Below are positions 1 through 6,274 of a stretch of DNA of 6,740 bases, piece after piece. Under the pieces are notes generated by a model. That model saw only the letters and a program-made list of their open reading frames with translations, was not told the DNA's origin and did no database searches. Each line of letters opens with the position of its first letter. Position 1 is the first letter of the stretch. The position numbers and the translations under genes were made by a program. Source of the DNA: DASQDN01 sp035630195 (lineage in GTDB: Bacteria; Acidobacteriota; Terriglobia; Bryobacterales; Bryobacteraceae); the NCBI GenBank assembly GCA_035630195.1, contig DASQLD010000379.1, positions 1-6,740 on the forward strand. Direction: 5' to 3'.

Positions 1-22
1 GTCCGTCGCATCGGCCTTGGAC

Positions 23-50
23 ACCCGCTCGGGCGCGACCCCGCTCGGGT
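23..50. repeat. Nested palindrome with duplicated CCCGCTCGGG
   Basis: The 10-mer CCCGCTCGGG occurs twice, at 24-33 and 40-49, 16 bp apart. Each copy is itself a short palindrome (CCCG, CT, CGGG). The outer arms ACCCG (23-27) and CGGGT (46-50) are also complementary, so one larger hairpin or two small ones could form. It lies outside any convincing gene, on the possible IS side of the boundary. It could be part of the element's non-coding end or a protein-binding site; nothing decides between these. Confidence 0.35.
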
Positions 51-80
51 GATCCACACTAACATGGGCATCCGGAACGG

Positions 81-94
81 CCGGTCATAACCGG
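81..94. repeat. Perfect inverted repeat CCGGT-cata-ACCGG
   Basis: Five-base arms (81-85 and 90-94) flank a 4-nt CATA loop, immediately before the 25-bp tandem repeats and sharing GG with the first copy. No T-run follows, so it does not look like an intrinsic terminator. It could be an operator-like site or chance; function is unknown. Confidence 0.3.
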
Positions 95-142
95 ACGTTT
101 CTATTTCGCTCCGGATAGGACATTTCTACTTCGCGCCGACAC
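93..142. mobile_element. Tandem 25-bp repeats resembling an IS21-family terminus (remnant end)
   Basis: Two adjacent copies of a 25-bp unit (93-117 and 118-142) match closely: both read GGAC, one variable base, TTTCTA, one variable base, TTCGC, one variable base, CCG. Multiple terminal repeats with a GGACATTTCTA-like core are known at the ends of IS21-family elements. Read from the right on the other strand, the unit begins TGTCGGCG near position 141, which suits an element end starting with TGT. No istA/istB reading frame is visible upstream within the 92 available bases, so only the extreme end of an element could be present. The family assignment is from memory of the terminal-repeat pattern, not from a match to a named element. 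If correct, the boundary lies about 25 bp before the GTG start of the first operon gene. Confidence 0.45.
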
Positions 143-146
143 GATT

Positions 147-170
147 AGGGAAGAAATGGACCAACAGTGA
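147..170 (+). promoter_or_regulatory. Translation start region with a four-codon mini-ORF overlapping the GTG start
   Basis: A purine-rich Shine-Dalgarno-like AGGGAAG (147-153) is close before an ATG at 156. That ATG opens a four-codon frame (MDQQ) ending in TGA at 168-170. The stop overlaps the GTG (167-169) that starts the hydrolase in another frame. The SD is about 13 nt from the GTG, which is long for direct initiation. Termination-reinitiation from the mini-ORF is therefore possible, as is a small sequence error that hides an ATG start at 156. Confidence 0.35.
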
Positions 171-1045
171 TCCTTCCTGGTTATCTCGAAGGCGCCATCG
201 ACCTTCACGTCCACAGTTCGCCGGACATCGACACCCGCAGATATGACGACATCGACCTTGCCAGGGAAGCGGCGCGTTGCGGAATGGCCGCGATCCTAAT
301 TAAGTCCCATCATGGCTCGACGGTCGAGCGGGCATATCTCGTGTCGCGAATGATGTCAGACATTCGCGTCTATGGAGGGATTGTCCTGAACGAGCCGGTG
401 GGCGGCATGAATCCTGCCGCCGTTAAAGTCGCGCTGCAACTCGGCGCGAAGCAAATTTGGATGCCGACACGTTCGGCAGCAAATCACCGGCGTCATCATG
501 GCGGTGTCGGCGGCTATAGCATTCTGAACGTGGGTGGGGAGCTTAGCCCCGAGGTTGAAGAAATCTTGGAACTGGTAGCTGCAGCGGGGTGCGCATTGGG
601 AACCGGCCATCTTAGTCCTGAGGAATGCTTCACGCTGGTACCTCGCGCTTGCAAAGCCGGAGTCCGTCGGATTCTTATCACGCATCCCGAATGGCCCGCG
701 ACACATTACTCTGTTGAACAGCAGCGGGCATTGACAGCCTACGCTCCCGTCATATTCGAACGCTGCTTCGTGTCTATGACCCACCGATGCGGCTTCGTCC
801 CGCTAACCGTGATTGAGCGGGCGATAGCGGATGTCGGTGTTACGACGACAATACTCTCAACGGATTTGGGGCAGCCGGATACTCCAACTCCGGCGGAAGG
901 GCTGCTTCTTTACGCGAATCAGCTCAGAGCATGCGGGTTCAGCATCGACGACCTACGGATGATGATGCGAGACAATCCCGAGAAAGTGCTCAAATACCCC
1001 GACCGTGACCTCATTGACGCAACGGCCAGCAGTTCGCCTCGCTGA
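167..1045 (+). CDS. DUF6282 family protein, predicted amidohydrolase-like metal-dependent hydrolase
   Basis: This 292-residue protein resembles DUF6282 proteins, a group of uncharacterised TIM-barrel, amidohydrolase-like enzymes. Visible candidate metal ligands appear in the expected order: HxH at H14/H16 (IDLHVHSSPD), K46 with H48/H49 (LIKSHH), H148 (GTGHLS), H173 (ITHPEW) and D233 (STDLG). Other family-like stretches are LNEPVGGMNP (74-83) and WMPT (98-101). The C-terminal NPEKVL (270-275) is like the closing motif of amidohydrolases. There is no signal peptide, so it should be cytosolic. The GTG start places the first barrel strand about ten residues in, typical of the family; an ATG at 156 is out of frame. 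The stop abuts the next gene's ATG with no gap. Its substrate is unknown. The company of acid-sugar genes suggests a hydrolase acting on a lactone or derivative of the imported compound, which is inference. Confidence 0.85.
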   Translation: MILPGYLEGAIDLHVHSSPDIDTRRYDDIDLAREAARCGMAAILIKSHHGSTVERAYLVSRMMSDIRVYGGIVLNEPVGGMNPAAVKVALQLGAKQIWMPTRSAANHRRHHGGVGGYSILNVGGELSPEVEEILELVAAAGCALGTGHLSPEECFTLVPRACKAGVRRILITHPEWPATHYSVEQQRALTAYAPVIFERCFVSMTHRCGFVPLTVIERAIADVGVTTTILSTDLGQPDTPTPAEGLLLYANQLRACGFSIDDLRMMMRDNPEKVLKYPDRDLIDATASSSPR

Positions 1046-2284
1046 ATGATCTCGAATCGAAAGAAATGGGGTGTTTGTGTGTTGTTGTTCTTCGCAACGA
1101 CCTTGAACTACCTCGATCGTCAGACTCTCTCCATTCTCGCTCCCATCATGCAGAAGGAGATGGCTCTCGACAATGAGGATCTCGGATGGCTATTTTCCGT
1201 TTTCTATTACAGCTACACACTCGCTCAGTTCGCAATCGGCGGATTTCTGGACCGTTCCCATTTACGGTGGGCGTATGGCACAGGGGTTCTGTTATGGTCC
1301 GCCGCTGCGAGTCTGACCGGATTCGCAACTGGATTCGCAAGTCTCATCACGTTTCGACTGTTGCTGGGTGTAACCGAATCCGTAAACTGGCCGGCGGCGA
1401 TGCGTATCGTCGCTCGCTTGCTGCGGCCACACGAGCGGTCACTTGGCAACGGGATCTTTACTAGCGGAACTAGTATCGGAGCTTTGATCGCGCCTGCAGT
1501 GATCCTGGGCCTTGCGGGAGCGTTCGGCTGGCGGTGGGGATTCATGCTCGTGGGCTCACTCGGCGTAATATGGTTTGCGCTGTGGGTGATTCTCACCCGT
1601 GGCGAGAACCTGAATGCTATTTTGCGGGGTTCCGATGAAGAAAGGTCAGCCACGTCATCGAGCGAAGGGTACAGGAACGTGCTTGCATCGGCACAGTTCT
1701 GGCGAGTCTTCGTGGTCACAATTCTGGTGAATCCTTGCTTATACTTCAACGTAAGCTGGCTCCCCACATACTTCGTTCAGCAACGAGGCTTCCAGCCCGG
1801 CGCCCAACTCGGGTGGATCCTAACCCTTATCTATTTAGGACTAGACTTAGGCTATCTGTTCACAGGAGCGGCAGTCCTCTGCCTCACTCGGCAAGGCTGG
1901 CGTTTATCCAGGGCGCGTACAGTCGTGCTCTCGGTCGCAACCTTGGCGCTGGTAACATGCGGGGCGGCGCCATTCGTGGGACTTACATCTGCAATTGCAC
2001 TGCTGATGATTGTGAACTTTGGTGTCGGCGCCTGGATCTCCATGTACTTGACAATGGCGCAAGAAGTTTCTACCACTCACGTCTCGACTGCAGCCGGCCT
2101 GCTTGGCGGTTCCGGATCGCTTGCTGGAGCAATCTTGATGTGGGCCGCAGGCCGCGTGACGCAACAAACCGGTAGTTTCGTCGTACCGATGTTGGCGGTG
2201 AGCGTGGCTGCCTTGATAGCGCTATTTGCCGGAAGTATTGTCCTCCGACACACGCAAGAAGCTTCTGATGATAGAGGAGAATGA
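1046..2284 (+). CDS. MFS transporter, anion:cation symporter (sugar-acid/hexuronate) type
   Basis: A 412-residue inner-membrane protein with the usual two six-helix halves. The first helix carries NYLDRQTLSILAP (21-33), close to the NYLDR signature of the anion:cation symporter family, which includes hexuronate and sugar-acid carriers. The cytoplasmic loop after helix 2 has GGFLDR (65-70), matching MFS motif A (GxxxDR). GVTESVNWPAAMR (108-120) and RSLGNGIFTSGTSIGA (131-146) correspond to the conserved helix 4-5 region of the family. A hydrophilic central loop (about 184-216) separates the halves. The ATG directly follows the TGA of the hydrolase gene and no strong ribosome binding site is seen, so translation is probably coupled. 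The 3' end overlaps the start of the decarboxylase gene. Most likely it imports the acid sugar degraded by this operon. The exact substrate cannot be told, and full MFS topology is assumed from length. Confidence 0.93.
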   Translation: MISNRKKWGVCVLLFFATTLNYLDRQTLSILAPIMQKEMALDNEDLGWLFSVFYYSYTLAQFAIGGFLDRSHLRWAYGTGVLLWSAAASLTGFATGFASLITFRLLLGVTESVNWPAAMRIVARLLRPHERSLGNGIFTSGTSIGALIAPAVILGLAGAFGWRWGFMLVGSLGVIWFALWVILTRGENLNAILRGSDEERSATSSSEGYRNVLASAQFWRVFVVTILVNPCLYFNVSWLPTYFVQQRGFQPGAQLGWILTLIYLGLDLGYLFTGAAVLCLTRQGWRLSRARTVVLSVATLALVTCGAAPFVGLTSAIALLMIVNFGVGAWISMYLTMAQEVSTTHVSTAAGLLGGSGSLAGAILMWAAGRVTQQTGSFVVPMLAVSVAALIALFAGSIVLRHTQEASDDRGE

Positions 2285-2924
2285 GAACTTGCAAGTGAAT
2301 GAGATCGAATCCGCTCGAGAAATCGCACAGACGGCACAGTCACTCTTTCGTCGGGGCTACAGCTTCGGCACTGCCGGAAACATAAGTGTTCGCGTCGGCG
2401 AACGCATCCTGGTCTCGCCGACAAATTCTTCCTTTGAGGACTTGACGGAGCACTCACTCTCCGTTGTAGACCTTACCGGGAAATTTCTCGAAGGTCCGGC
2501 TCCGAGTAAAGAAACGCACTTTCACATCGCGTTATACGAGCAGCGACCTGAGATAAGGGCCGTTGTACATTTGCACTCCACCTACGCGACGGCGGTTTCC
2601 TGTTTGCCTGTAACTGATCCTAACGACGCGTTGCCGGTTTTCACTCCCTACTTCGCCATGCGCATACCGTGTTTACCCGTCGTACCTTACCTCCGTCCTG
2701 GCCATCGCGGTCTTGCCGATTCGGTCCGTCAAGCAGCCAGGCTCTCGCCGGCCATGCTTCTCAAGAATCATGGGCCTATCACATCCGGCAAAACGCTCCG
2801 CGAGGCCTCTGCTCTCGCCGAGGAGTTGGAGGAACAGGCTAAGCTCTACTTTCTGCTGCGTGGCTCTGGCGAAGTTTTGACTTCGGAGCAGATTGCTGAA
2901 CTACGCGAGACTTCACGTTCATGA
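2268..2924 (+). CDS. otnC: Class II aldolase-fold 3-oxo-tetronate 4-phosphate decarboxylase (OtnC type)
   Basis: Cytosolic zinc enzyme of the class II aldolase/adducin fold. Known OtnC members convert 3-oxo-tetronate 4-phosphate to dihydroxyacetone phosphate and CO2. With the ATG at 2268 it has 218 residues, normal for OtnC. Visible signatures are TAGNISVR (35-42), PTNSS (51-55), SKETHFH with the likely catalytic E82, VVHLHS giving zinc ligands H101 and H103, YFAMRIPCLPVVPYLRPG (128-145) and KNHGP with the third zinc ligand H168. The YFAMR and RPG stretch is typical of OtnC rather than fuculose-phosphate aldolase. The start is uncertain: in-frame alternatives are TTG 2226 and GTG 2295. The ATG at 2268 has AAGAAG five bases upstream. 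A better GAGGAG (2275-2280) precedes an out-of-frame ATG at 2281. The gene overlaps the transporter by 17 bp and its TGA overlaps the kinase ATG (ATGA). Confidence 0.9.
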   Translation: MIEENENLQVNEIESAREIAQTAQSLFRRGYSFGTAGNISVRVGERILVSPTNSSFEDLTEHSLSVVDLTGKFLEGPAPSKETHFHIALYEQRPEIRAVVHLHSTYATAVSCLPVTDPNDALPVFTPYFAMRIPCLPVVPYLRPGHRGLADSVRQAARLSPAMLLKNHGPITSGKTLREASALAEELEEQAKLYFLLRGSGEVLTSEQIAELRETSRS

Positions 2925-4237
2925 GCAGCATTCTTTATGCCGCGATTGCAGACGACGATACTGGCGCCTCCGACCTCGCCGGCATGTTCGTCGACCGCGG
3001 TGTTTCAATGACAATGGTTCTCGGATCGGCAGAACCTGCAGAAGTCGAAAGTTGGACAAAAGGGAGCCAGGGCGTCGTATTCGCGACGGGAACACGGGCG
3101 CTCACACCGGCAGAAGCCTACGAGAAAACAGCCTCTGCAGTAGGAGCGGCGGCCAAGCTATCTCCAAGAACGATCCAGATCAAGTACTGCAGTACCTTCG
3201 ATTCGACAGAGCGCGGCAACATCGGACCGAGCATTGATGCGGCGATGGACACACTGAGTGAGCCTTTCACGATTGCCTTGCCCGCGCTTCCCGTAAACGG
3301 CCGTACAACCTATTGCGGCTACCATTTCGTGAAACAGCGTCTCCTTTCGGATTCCAATATGCGGAATCATCCGCTGACGCCGATGACGAACCCCGATCTG
3401 GTTGACCTTCTTTCCCGGCAGACGAAGCGATCCGTCGGTCTCACCCCCTATGCCGTCGTCGAACACGGGCCAGACGAAATCTCGCGCCATTGGCGAGAAC
3501 TGCGAGAGCAGGGCTGCGCCATCTCGATCGTCGACTGCCTCAGTGACAAGCACGCGTCCGATCTCTCGGAGGCTGCCTGCGATATGAAGTTGATCACCGG
3601 AGGTTCCGTCTTTGGAACGCATCTGCCGCCCGCGTGGCGACGCCGCGGTTGGATCAGCGACGATACTCCTGAGCCTTTCGGTGATCTCGTTATTGCCGAA
3701 GGCCACGGTGCATTGATCGTGGCAGGCAGTTGTTCGGTCGCAACACTAGCTCAGAACAAATGGATCGGGGATCGTGGACAGGTTGTCATCGAGATCGACC
3801 CGGTGCATTTGCTGACAAATGGATTCGCGTCCGAAGCCGATGCTGCAGTGCAATCTCTCCGCCAAGGCCGGACCATCCTCATCAAGACCCAGTCGACGCC
3901 AAGTGATATTGCAAGGGCTACAACTTGGGGACGTGAGCAGGGTATGGAGGCCGGAACCTTGGGACTGAGAATTGCGCACGACCTGGCGCAGTGTATCAAG
4001 GGAATTGTTCAAACACATCGCCCGAGAGTCCTCATCATTGCAGGAGGCGAGACATCTACTGCAATCTGTCGCGCGCTCGGGATAAGAGCCTTATCTGTGG
4101 GCCGAAGCATCGAGCCCGGCGTACCCTTGTGCGTCCCGGTAGAAGGATTGGGACTCCCGATTGTGCTCAAGTCCGGAAACTTCGGGACTCCGGAATTCTA
4201 CGACATCGCGATCAAAGCGGCAGACGGCCTGAGATAG
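2921..4237 (+). CDS. otnK: 3-oxo-tetronate kinase (four-carbon acid-sugar kinase, OtnK/DUF1537)
   Basis: Cytosolic kinase of the family once called DUF1537. OtnK members phosphorylate 3-oxo-tetronate with ATP at the 4-position, feeding OtnC. The 438 residues cover both domains at usual length. In the N-terminal domain are IADDDTG (9-15; many members have DDFTG), KYCSTFDSTERGNIG (88-102), PALPVNGRTTYCG (121-133) and MRNHPLTPMTNPDLV (147-161), all characteristic of the OtnK subgroup. The C-terminal nucleotide-binding domain has IIAGGETST (372-380), SIEPGVP (396-402) and LKSGNFG (416-422). The ATG overlaps the decarboxylase stop by 4 bp, indicating coupled translation and matched amounts of the two enzymes. 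Neither a tetronate dehydrogenase nor the OtnI isomerase is in this operon. Related kinases acting on other acid sugars (3-oxo-isoapionate, D-threonate) exist, but pairing with the class II aldolase-type decarboxylase favours OtnK. Confidence 0.92.
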   Translation: MSSILYAAIADDDTGASDLAGMFVDRGVSMTMVLGSAEPAEVESWTKGSQGVVFATGTRALTPAEAYEKTASAVGAAAKLSPRTIQIKYCSTFDSTERGNIGPSIDAAMDTLSEPFTIALPALPVNGRTTYCGYHFVKQRLLSDSNMRNHPLTPMTNPDLVDLLSRQTKRSVGLTPYAVVEHGPDEISRHWRELREQGCAISIVDCLSDKHASDLSEAACDMKLITGGSVFGTHLPPAWRRRGWISDDTPEPFGDLVIAEGHGALIVAGSCSVATLAQNKWIGDRGQVVIEIDPVHLLTNGFASEADAAVQSLRQGRTILIKTQSTPSDIARATTWGREQGMEAGTLGLRIAHDLAQCIKGIVQTHRPRVLIIAGGETSTAICRALGIRALSVGRSIEPGVPLCVPVEGLGLPIVLKSGNFGTPEFYDIAIKAADGLR

Positions 4238-4244
4238 GCCTTTT
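4226..4244 (+). terminator. Possible weak intrinsic terminator at the convergent junction
   Basis: GGCCT (4226-4230) and AGGCC (4236-4240) form a perfect 5-bp stem with a 5-nt loop, followed by TTTT (4241-4244). The hairpin contains the stop codon of the kinase gene. The stem and T-run are short, so termination would be weak. It is the only candidate between the two converging operons, whose stop codons lie 11 bp apart. Confidence 0.4.
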
Positions 4245-4248
4245 CAGA

Positions 4249-4662
4249 CTATTCCGTAAATACGAACATCTCGTTAATCAGAAACGTCATGACGGAGCCC
4301 GAGCCGATTGCCATCAAATTGGCAATCATATAGGGTATTCCGGCGACCTCAACGAATGCGCGTGTCAGAACGACGTTGATAACGATCGATACGAGACCAT
4401 TGGCAACGTTGAACTTCCAGAGGCGGCCCATACGCAGACAGAGAGAATTCGGCTCGAACGTTCGGCCGCGCCAAGTCCAATGTTCGTGCCAGAAGAAATT
4501 GTGGATGACGGCCATCTCTACCGCTAAGGCTGTTGAGACCATATAGTTCAGCGAGAAGCTTTTGGTCAGTACGGCGAGCGCCGAAAGTTGTACGGCTACT
4601 CCGATCGATCCGACTGCATAGAATCGGAATACCCGCTCCCGTACCGAAACCGTCCCGGTCAT
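4249..4662 (-). CDS. GtrA-like membrane protein
   Basis: A 137-residue integral membrane protein of the GtrA family (PF04138), predicted with four helices at about 12-33, 38-58, 83-107 and 109-133. The family hallmark is HNFFWHEHWTW (54-64) at the end of helix 2; the closing NEMFVF (130-135) is also typical. Length is normal for the family. Characterised GtrA members are linked to translocation of undecaprenyl-phosphate-glucose for O-antigen glucosylation, and many others are of unknown role near glycosyltransferases or lipid genes. The ATG overlaps the stop of the CDP-alcohol phosphatidyltransferase by 4 bp, and GGGAAG lies about 10 nt upstream. As the last gene of a lipid-type operon it may help move a lipid-linked intermediate across the inner membrane, which is inference. 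No glycosyltransferase is seen in the window. Confidence 0.88.
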   Translation of the reverse strand: MTGTVSVRERVFRFYAVGSIGVAVQLSALAVLTKSFSLNYMVSTALAVEMAVIHNFFWHEHWTWRGRTFEPNSLCLRMGRLWKFNVANGLVSIVINVVLTRAFVEVAGIPYMIANLMAIGSGSVMTFLINEMFVFTE

Positions 4663-5330
4663 GCAATCGGTTCTTCCCGATAAAGCTGAGCTGTGTTCCG
4701 AGCGATCAAGGCAATGAGAAGCACCGTCATCCCAACAATGCCGGCTACTCCGCCGGCATCAAACAAAAGAAATCTCTGACCGAACAAGACCGTGTGAGGC
4801 TTCCAAAACAGGAAAACATTGCCGATGGCCAGCAGAATACGTAATTCCGTTGGGCTAAAACCGCCGAACGAAATCTGAAACTTGCCCATTGTGTAGGTCG
4901 CCAGGTAACTGTTGATCGAGAGCATCAAAAAGGCGATCACCAAGCCGCCGGCGACCGGTGCGCTCATATAGCCTGATAACGCCAGTCCGCCAAGCAGAAA
5001 GAGAGCGCCGAGCATATCCACAACGTGGTCGACGTAGAATCCATAGCGCGGACGCAGCTTGTTTCTGACGCGAGCCAGTGTTCCGTCCAGGCTGTCTCCG
5101 AGCCAGTTCAAAGCGAGGCAGAGTGTAGCCAGCGACAAGCCGAGGGCCGGATGCGATCCCGCTACCCAGTAGCCGAAGCCGGCCCCGAACATGGCAACAA
5201 GGCCAAGAGCCGTAAGATGATCGGAATTTATGAATGCCGGTGTGCGCTGCGCAAGCCGGACCAATGTTTTCTTTTCGAGACCAGAGAGAAAGCTCTCCTG
5301 CACTCGTTGAGCATTCTTGAAAGTATTCAT
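4659..5330 (-). CDS. CDP-alcohol phosphatidyltransferase family protein
   Basis: Inner-membrane enzyme (PF01066 type) of 223 residues. It should transfer a phospho-alcohol group from a CDP-alcohol to a hydroxyl acceptor. The signature is complete: D79, D82, G83, A86, R87, G97, D101 and D105 (DSLDGTLAR, then GFYVDHVVD), including the four metal-binding or catalytic aspartates. Between AR and the second glycine there are nine residues rather than the more usual eight. Hydrophobic segments lie at about 39-57, 63-78, 105-120, 126-145, 165-182 and 192-211. FSPTELRILLAIGN (158-171) matches a stretch often seen in the family. A good ribosome binding site (GAGGAAG) precedes the ATG by about six bases, and the ATG overlaps the PAP2 gene stop by 4 bp. 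Product could be phosphatidylinositol-phosphate-like, phosphatidylglycerol-phosphate-like or another lipid; sequence does not decide. Confidence 0.91.
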   Translation of the reverse strand: MNTFKNAQRVQESFLSGLEKKTLVRLAQRTPAFINSDHLTALGLVAMFGAGFGYWVAGSHPALGLSLATLCLALNWLGDSLDGTLARVRNKLRPRYGFYVDHVVDMLGALFLLGGLALSGYMSAPVAGGLVIAFLMLSINSYLATYTMGKFQISFGGFSPTELRILLAIGNVFLFWKPHTVLFGQRFLLFDAGGVAGIVGMTVLLIALIARNTAQLYREEPIA

Positions 5331-6274
5331 AGTTGCTTCCTCGATGAATGAACGCCCACGATAAGAGAAGGCGCCAGCATTTGGGCGATTGCGAGCGCGA
5401 CTATAGCCACAATGAATCCTGCGCTCGCATCAACGGCGTAATGATAGCGGCCGTAAACCGTCGCTATCGCAACGCAAAATGCGTACACCGCCATTCCTCG
5501 CCAGATCCACGCCTTATCGCGAAACAATAGGAATAAAGCTAAGGCTGCCGCAAACACTCCGGATACGTGCGCACTGGGGAAGACGCTAGTTCGAATACCG
5601 GCATTCCCAACGACAGCTAAATTCACGTTGCGAACAATGCTCGCTGCCGGCTGGAGACTTTCAGCGAAGACAACTCTAGGCGGCTCGGACGGCCAAAATG
5701 GGAATTGCCCATACGACAGTAAGAGCCCCAGCACATAGACCAGCAGGAAATCGCCGGCGCGATCCGTCCGTTTGTACCGATAGATGATCAGGAGACAGAG
5801 TGGCCCAGTCAGGTACACCAACAGATAAGAGAGTTCGAGTATCATCGGGACCAGCGAGCCGAAGACTTCTACGGCACTCTTCAAGCCCCAATCACGAAGC
5901 AACAAATCGTCCCATCGAATCCATATTCGCTCAAGCCGATAGTCGTGCCGGTCGGGGGCGAACCAACCCATTTGCTTATACGCGAGCACCACCAACGCAA
6001 GTGGATAGCAATCCCGTATAAGTTGCCTCGAGCGGGCCCTCGGCCAATTGACGAAGAACGGAATCGCACAAAGTACAGCGATGTTCACGGCCACAGTAGT
6101 TAGCCGTACCTGTGTCGAGATGGGCAGCACGATCGCGAGGACGGCGGTATAGAGGAAGAACACGCCGAGCACCCAATCAACGGCGCGCAGCCCATTGCGT
6201 ACTTCACGAGGCTTTCCTTCTTCCAACTGCGACGTGTGCGCAAGCTGGACTCGTTCGAGTGTAATCGTGCTCAA
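5327..6274 (-). CDS. PAP2-superfamily membrane phosphatase/phosphotransferase (Aur1-like)
   Basis: A 315-residue multi-pass membrane protein. The PAP2 active-site pieces are PSAHVSG (233-239, with H236) and YGRYHYAVDASAG (274-286, with R276, H278 and D282). SEPPR (196-200) sits where Aur1-like members carry their first motif. The compact YHYxxD form resembles the Aur1/inositol-phosphorylceramide-synthase branch of the superfamily rather than PgpB. Hydrophobic helices lie near 33-52, 57-75, 88-100, 143-165, 175-190, 238-252, 257-274 and 284-303. Such enzymes remove phosphate from, or exchange head groups on, isoprenoid or glycerolipid/sphingolipid phosphates. The start is a TTG whose bases overlap the upstream TGA (TTGA), preceded by a weak GGCGGA; the next in-frame ATG is internal (about residue 102), so the TTG is favoured. 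Together with the following CDP-alcohol phosphotransferase it suggests a two-step lipid head-group pathway, which is inference. Confidence 0.88.
   Translation of the reverse strand: MSTITLERVQLAHTSQLEEGKPREVRNGLRAVDWVLGVFFLYTAVLAIVLPISTQVRLTTVAVNIAVLCAIPFFVNWPRARSRQLIRDCYPLALVVLAYKQMGWFAPDRHDYRLERIWIRWDDLLLRDWGLKSAVEVFGSLVPMILELSYLLVYLTGPLCLLIIYRYKRTDRAGDFLLVYVLGLLLSYGQFPFWPSEPPRVVFAESLQPAASIVRNVNLAVVGNAGIRTSVFPSAHVSGVFAAALALFLLFRDKAWIWRGMAVYAFCVAIATVYGRYHYAVDASAGFIVAIVALAIAQMLAPSLIVGVHSSRKQL

Noticed and set aside
1..90. Open frame from the left edge to a TAA at 88-90, possibly the C-terminus of an upstream gene
   Set aside because: About 29 residues with no recognisable motif, overlapping palindromic sequence; too short to support a gene call.
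81..100. Hairpin read as an intrinsic terminator
   Set aside because: The stem is followed by ACGTTT rather than a run of Ts, so it lacks the terminator signature.
1225..1767. 180-residue reverse-strand frame
   Set aside because: Lies wholly inside the MFS transporter gene, antisense, with low-complexity Arg/Pro/Ser-rich composition and no motif.
2226..2267. TTG start extending the decarboxylase by 14 residues
   Set aside because: It deepens the overlap with the transporter, and OtnC-type enzymes do not need the extra N-terminus; ATG 2268 or GTG 2295 fits better.
2077..2457. 126-residue reverse-strand frame across the transporter/decarboxylase junction
   Set aside because: Antisense to two genes with clear family motifs; Cys/Arg/Ser-rich translation with no domain.
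3158..3706. 182-residue reverse-strand frame
   Set aside because: Antisense to the kinase, whose family motifs are continuous through this region; no motif of its own.
3991..4527. 178-residue forward frame crossing the convergent junction
   Set aside because: Overlaps the kinase C-terminal motifs (GGETS, LKSGNFG) and runs antisense to the GtrA gene; composition is shadow-like.
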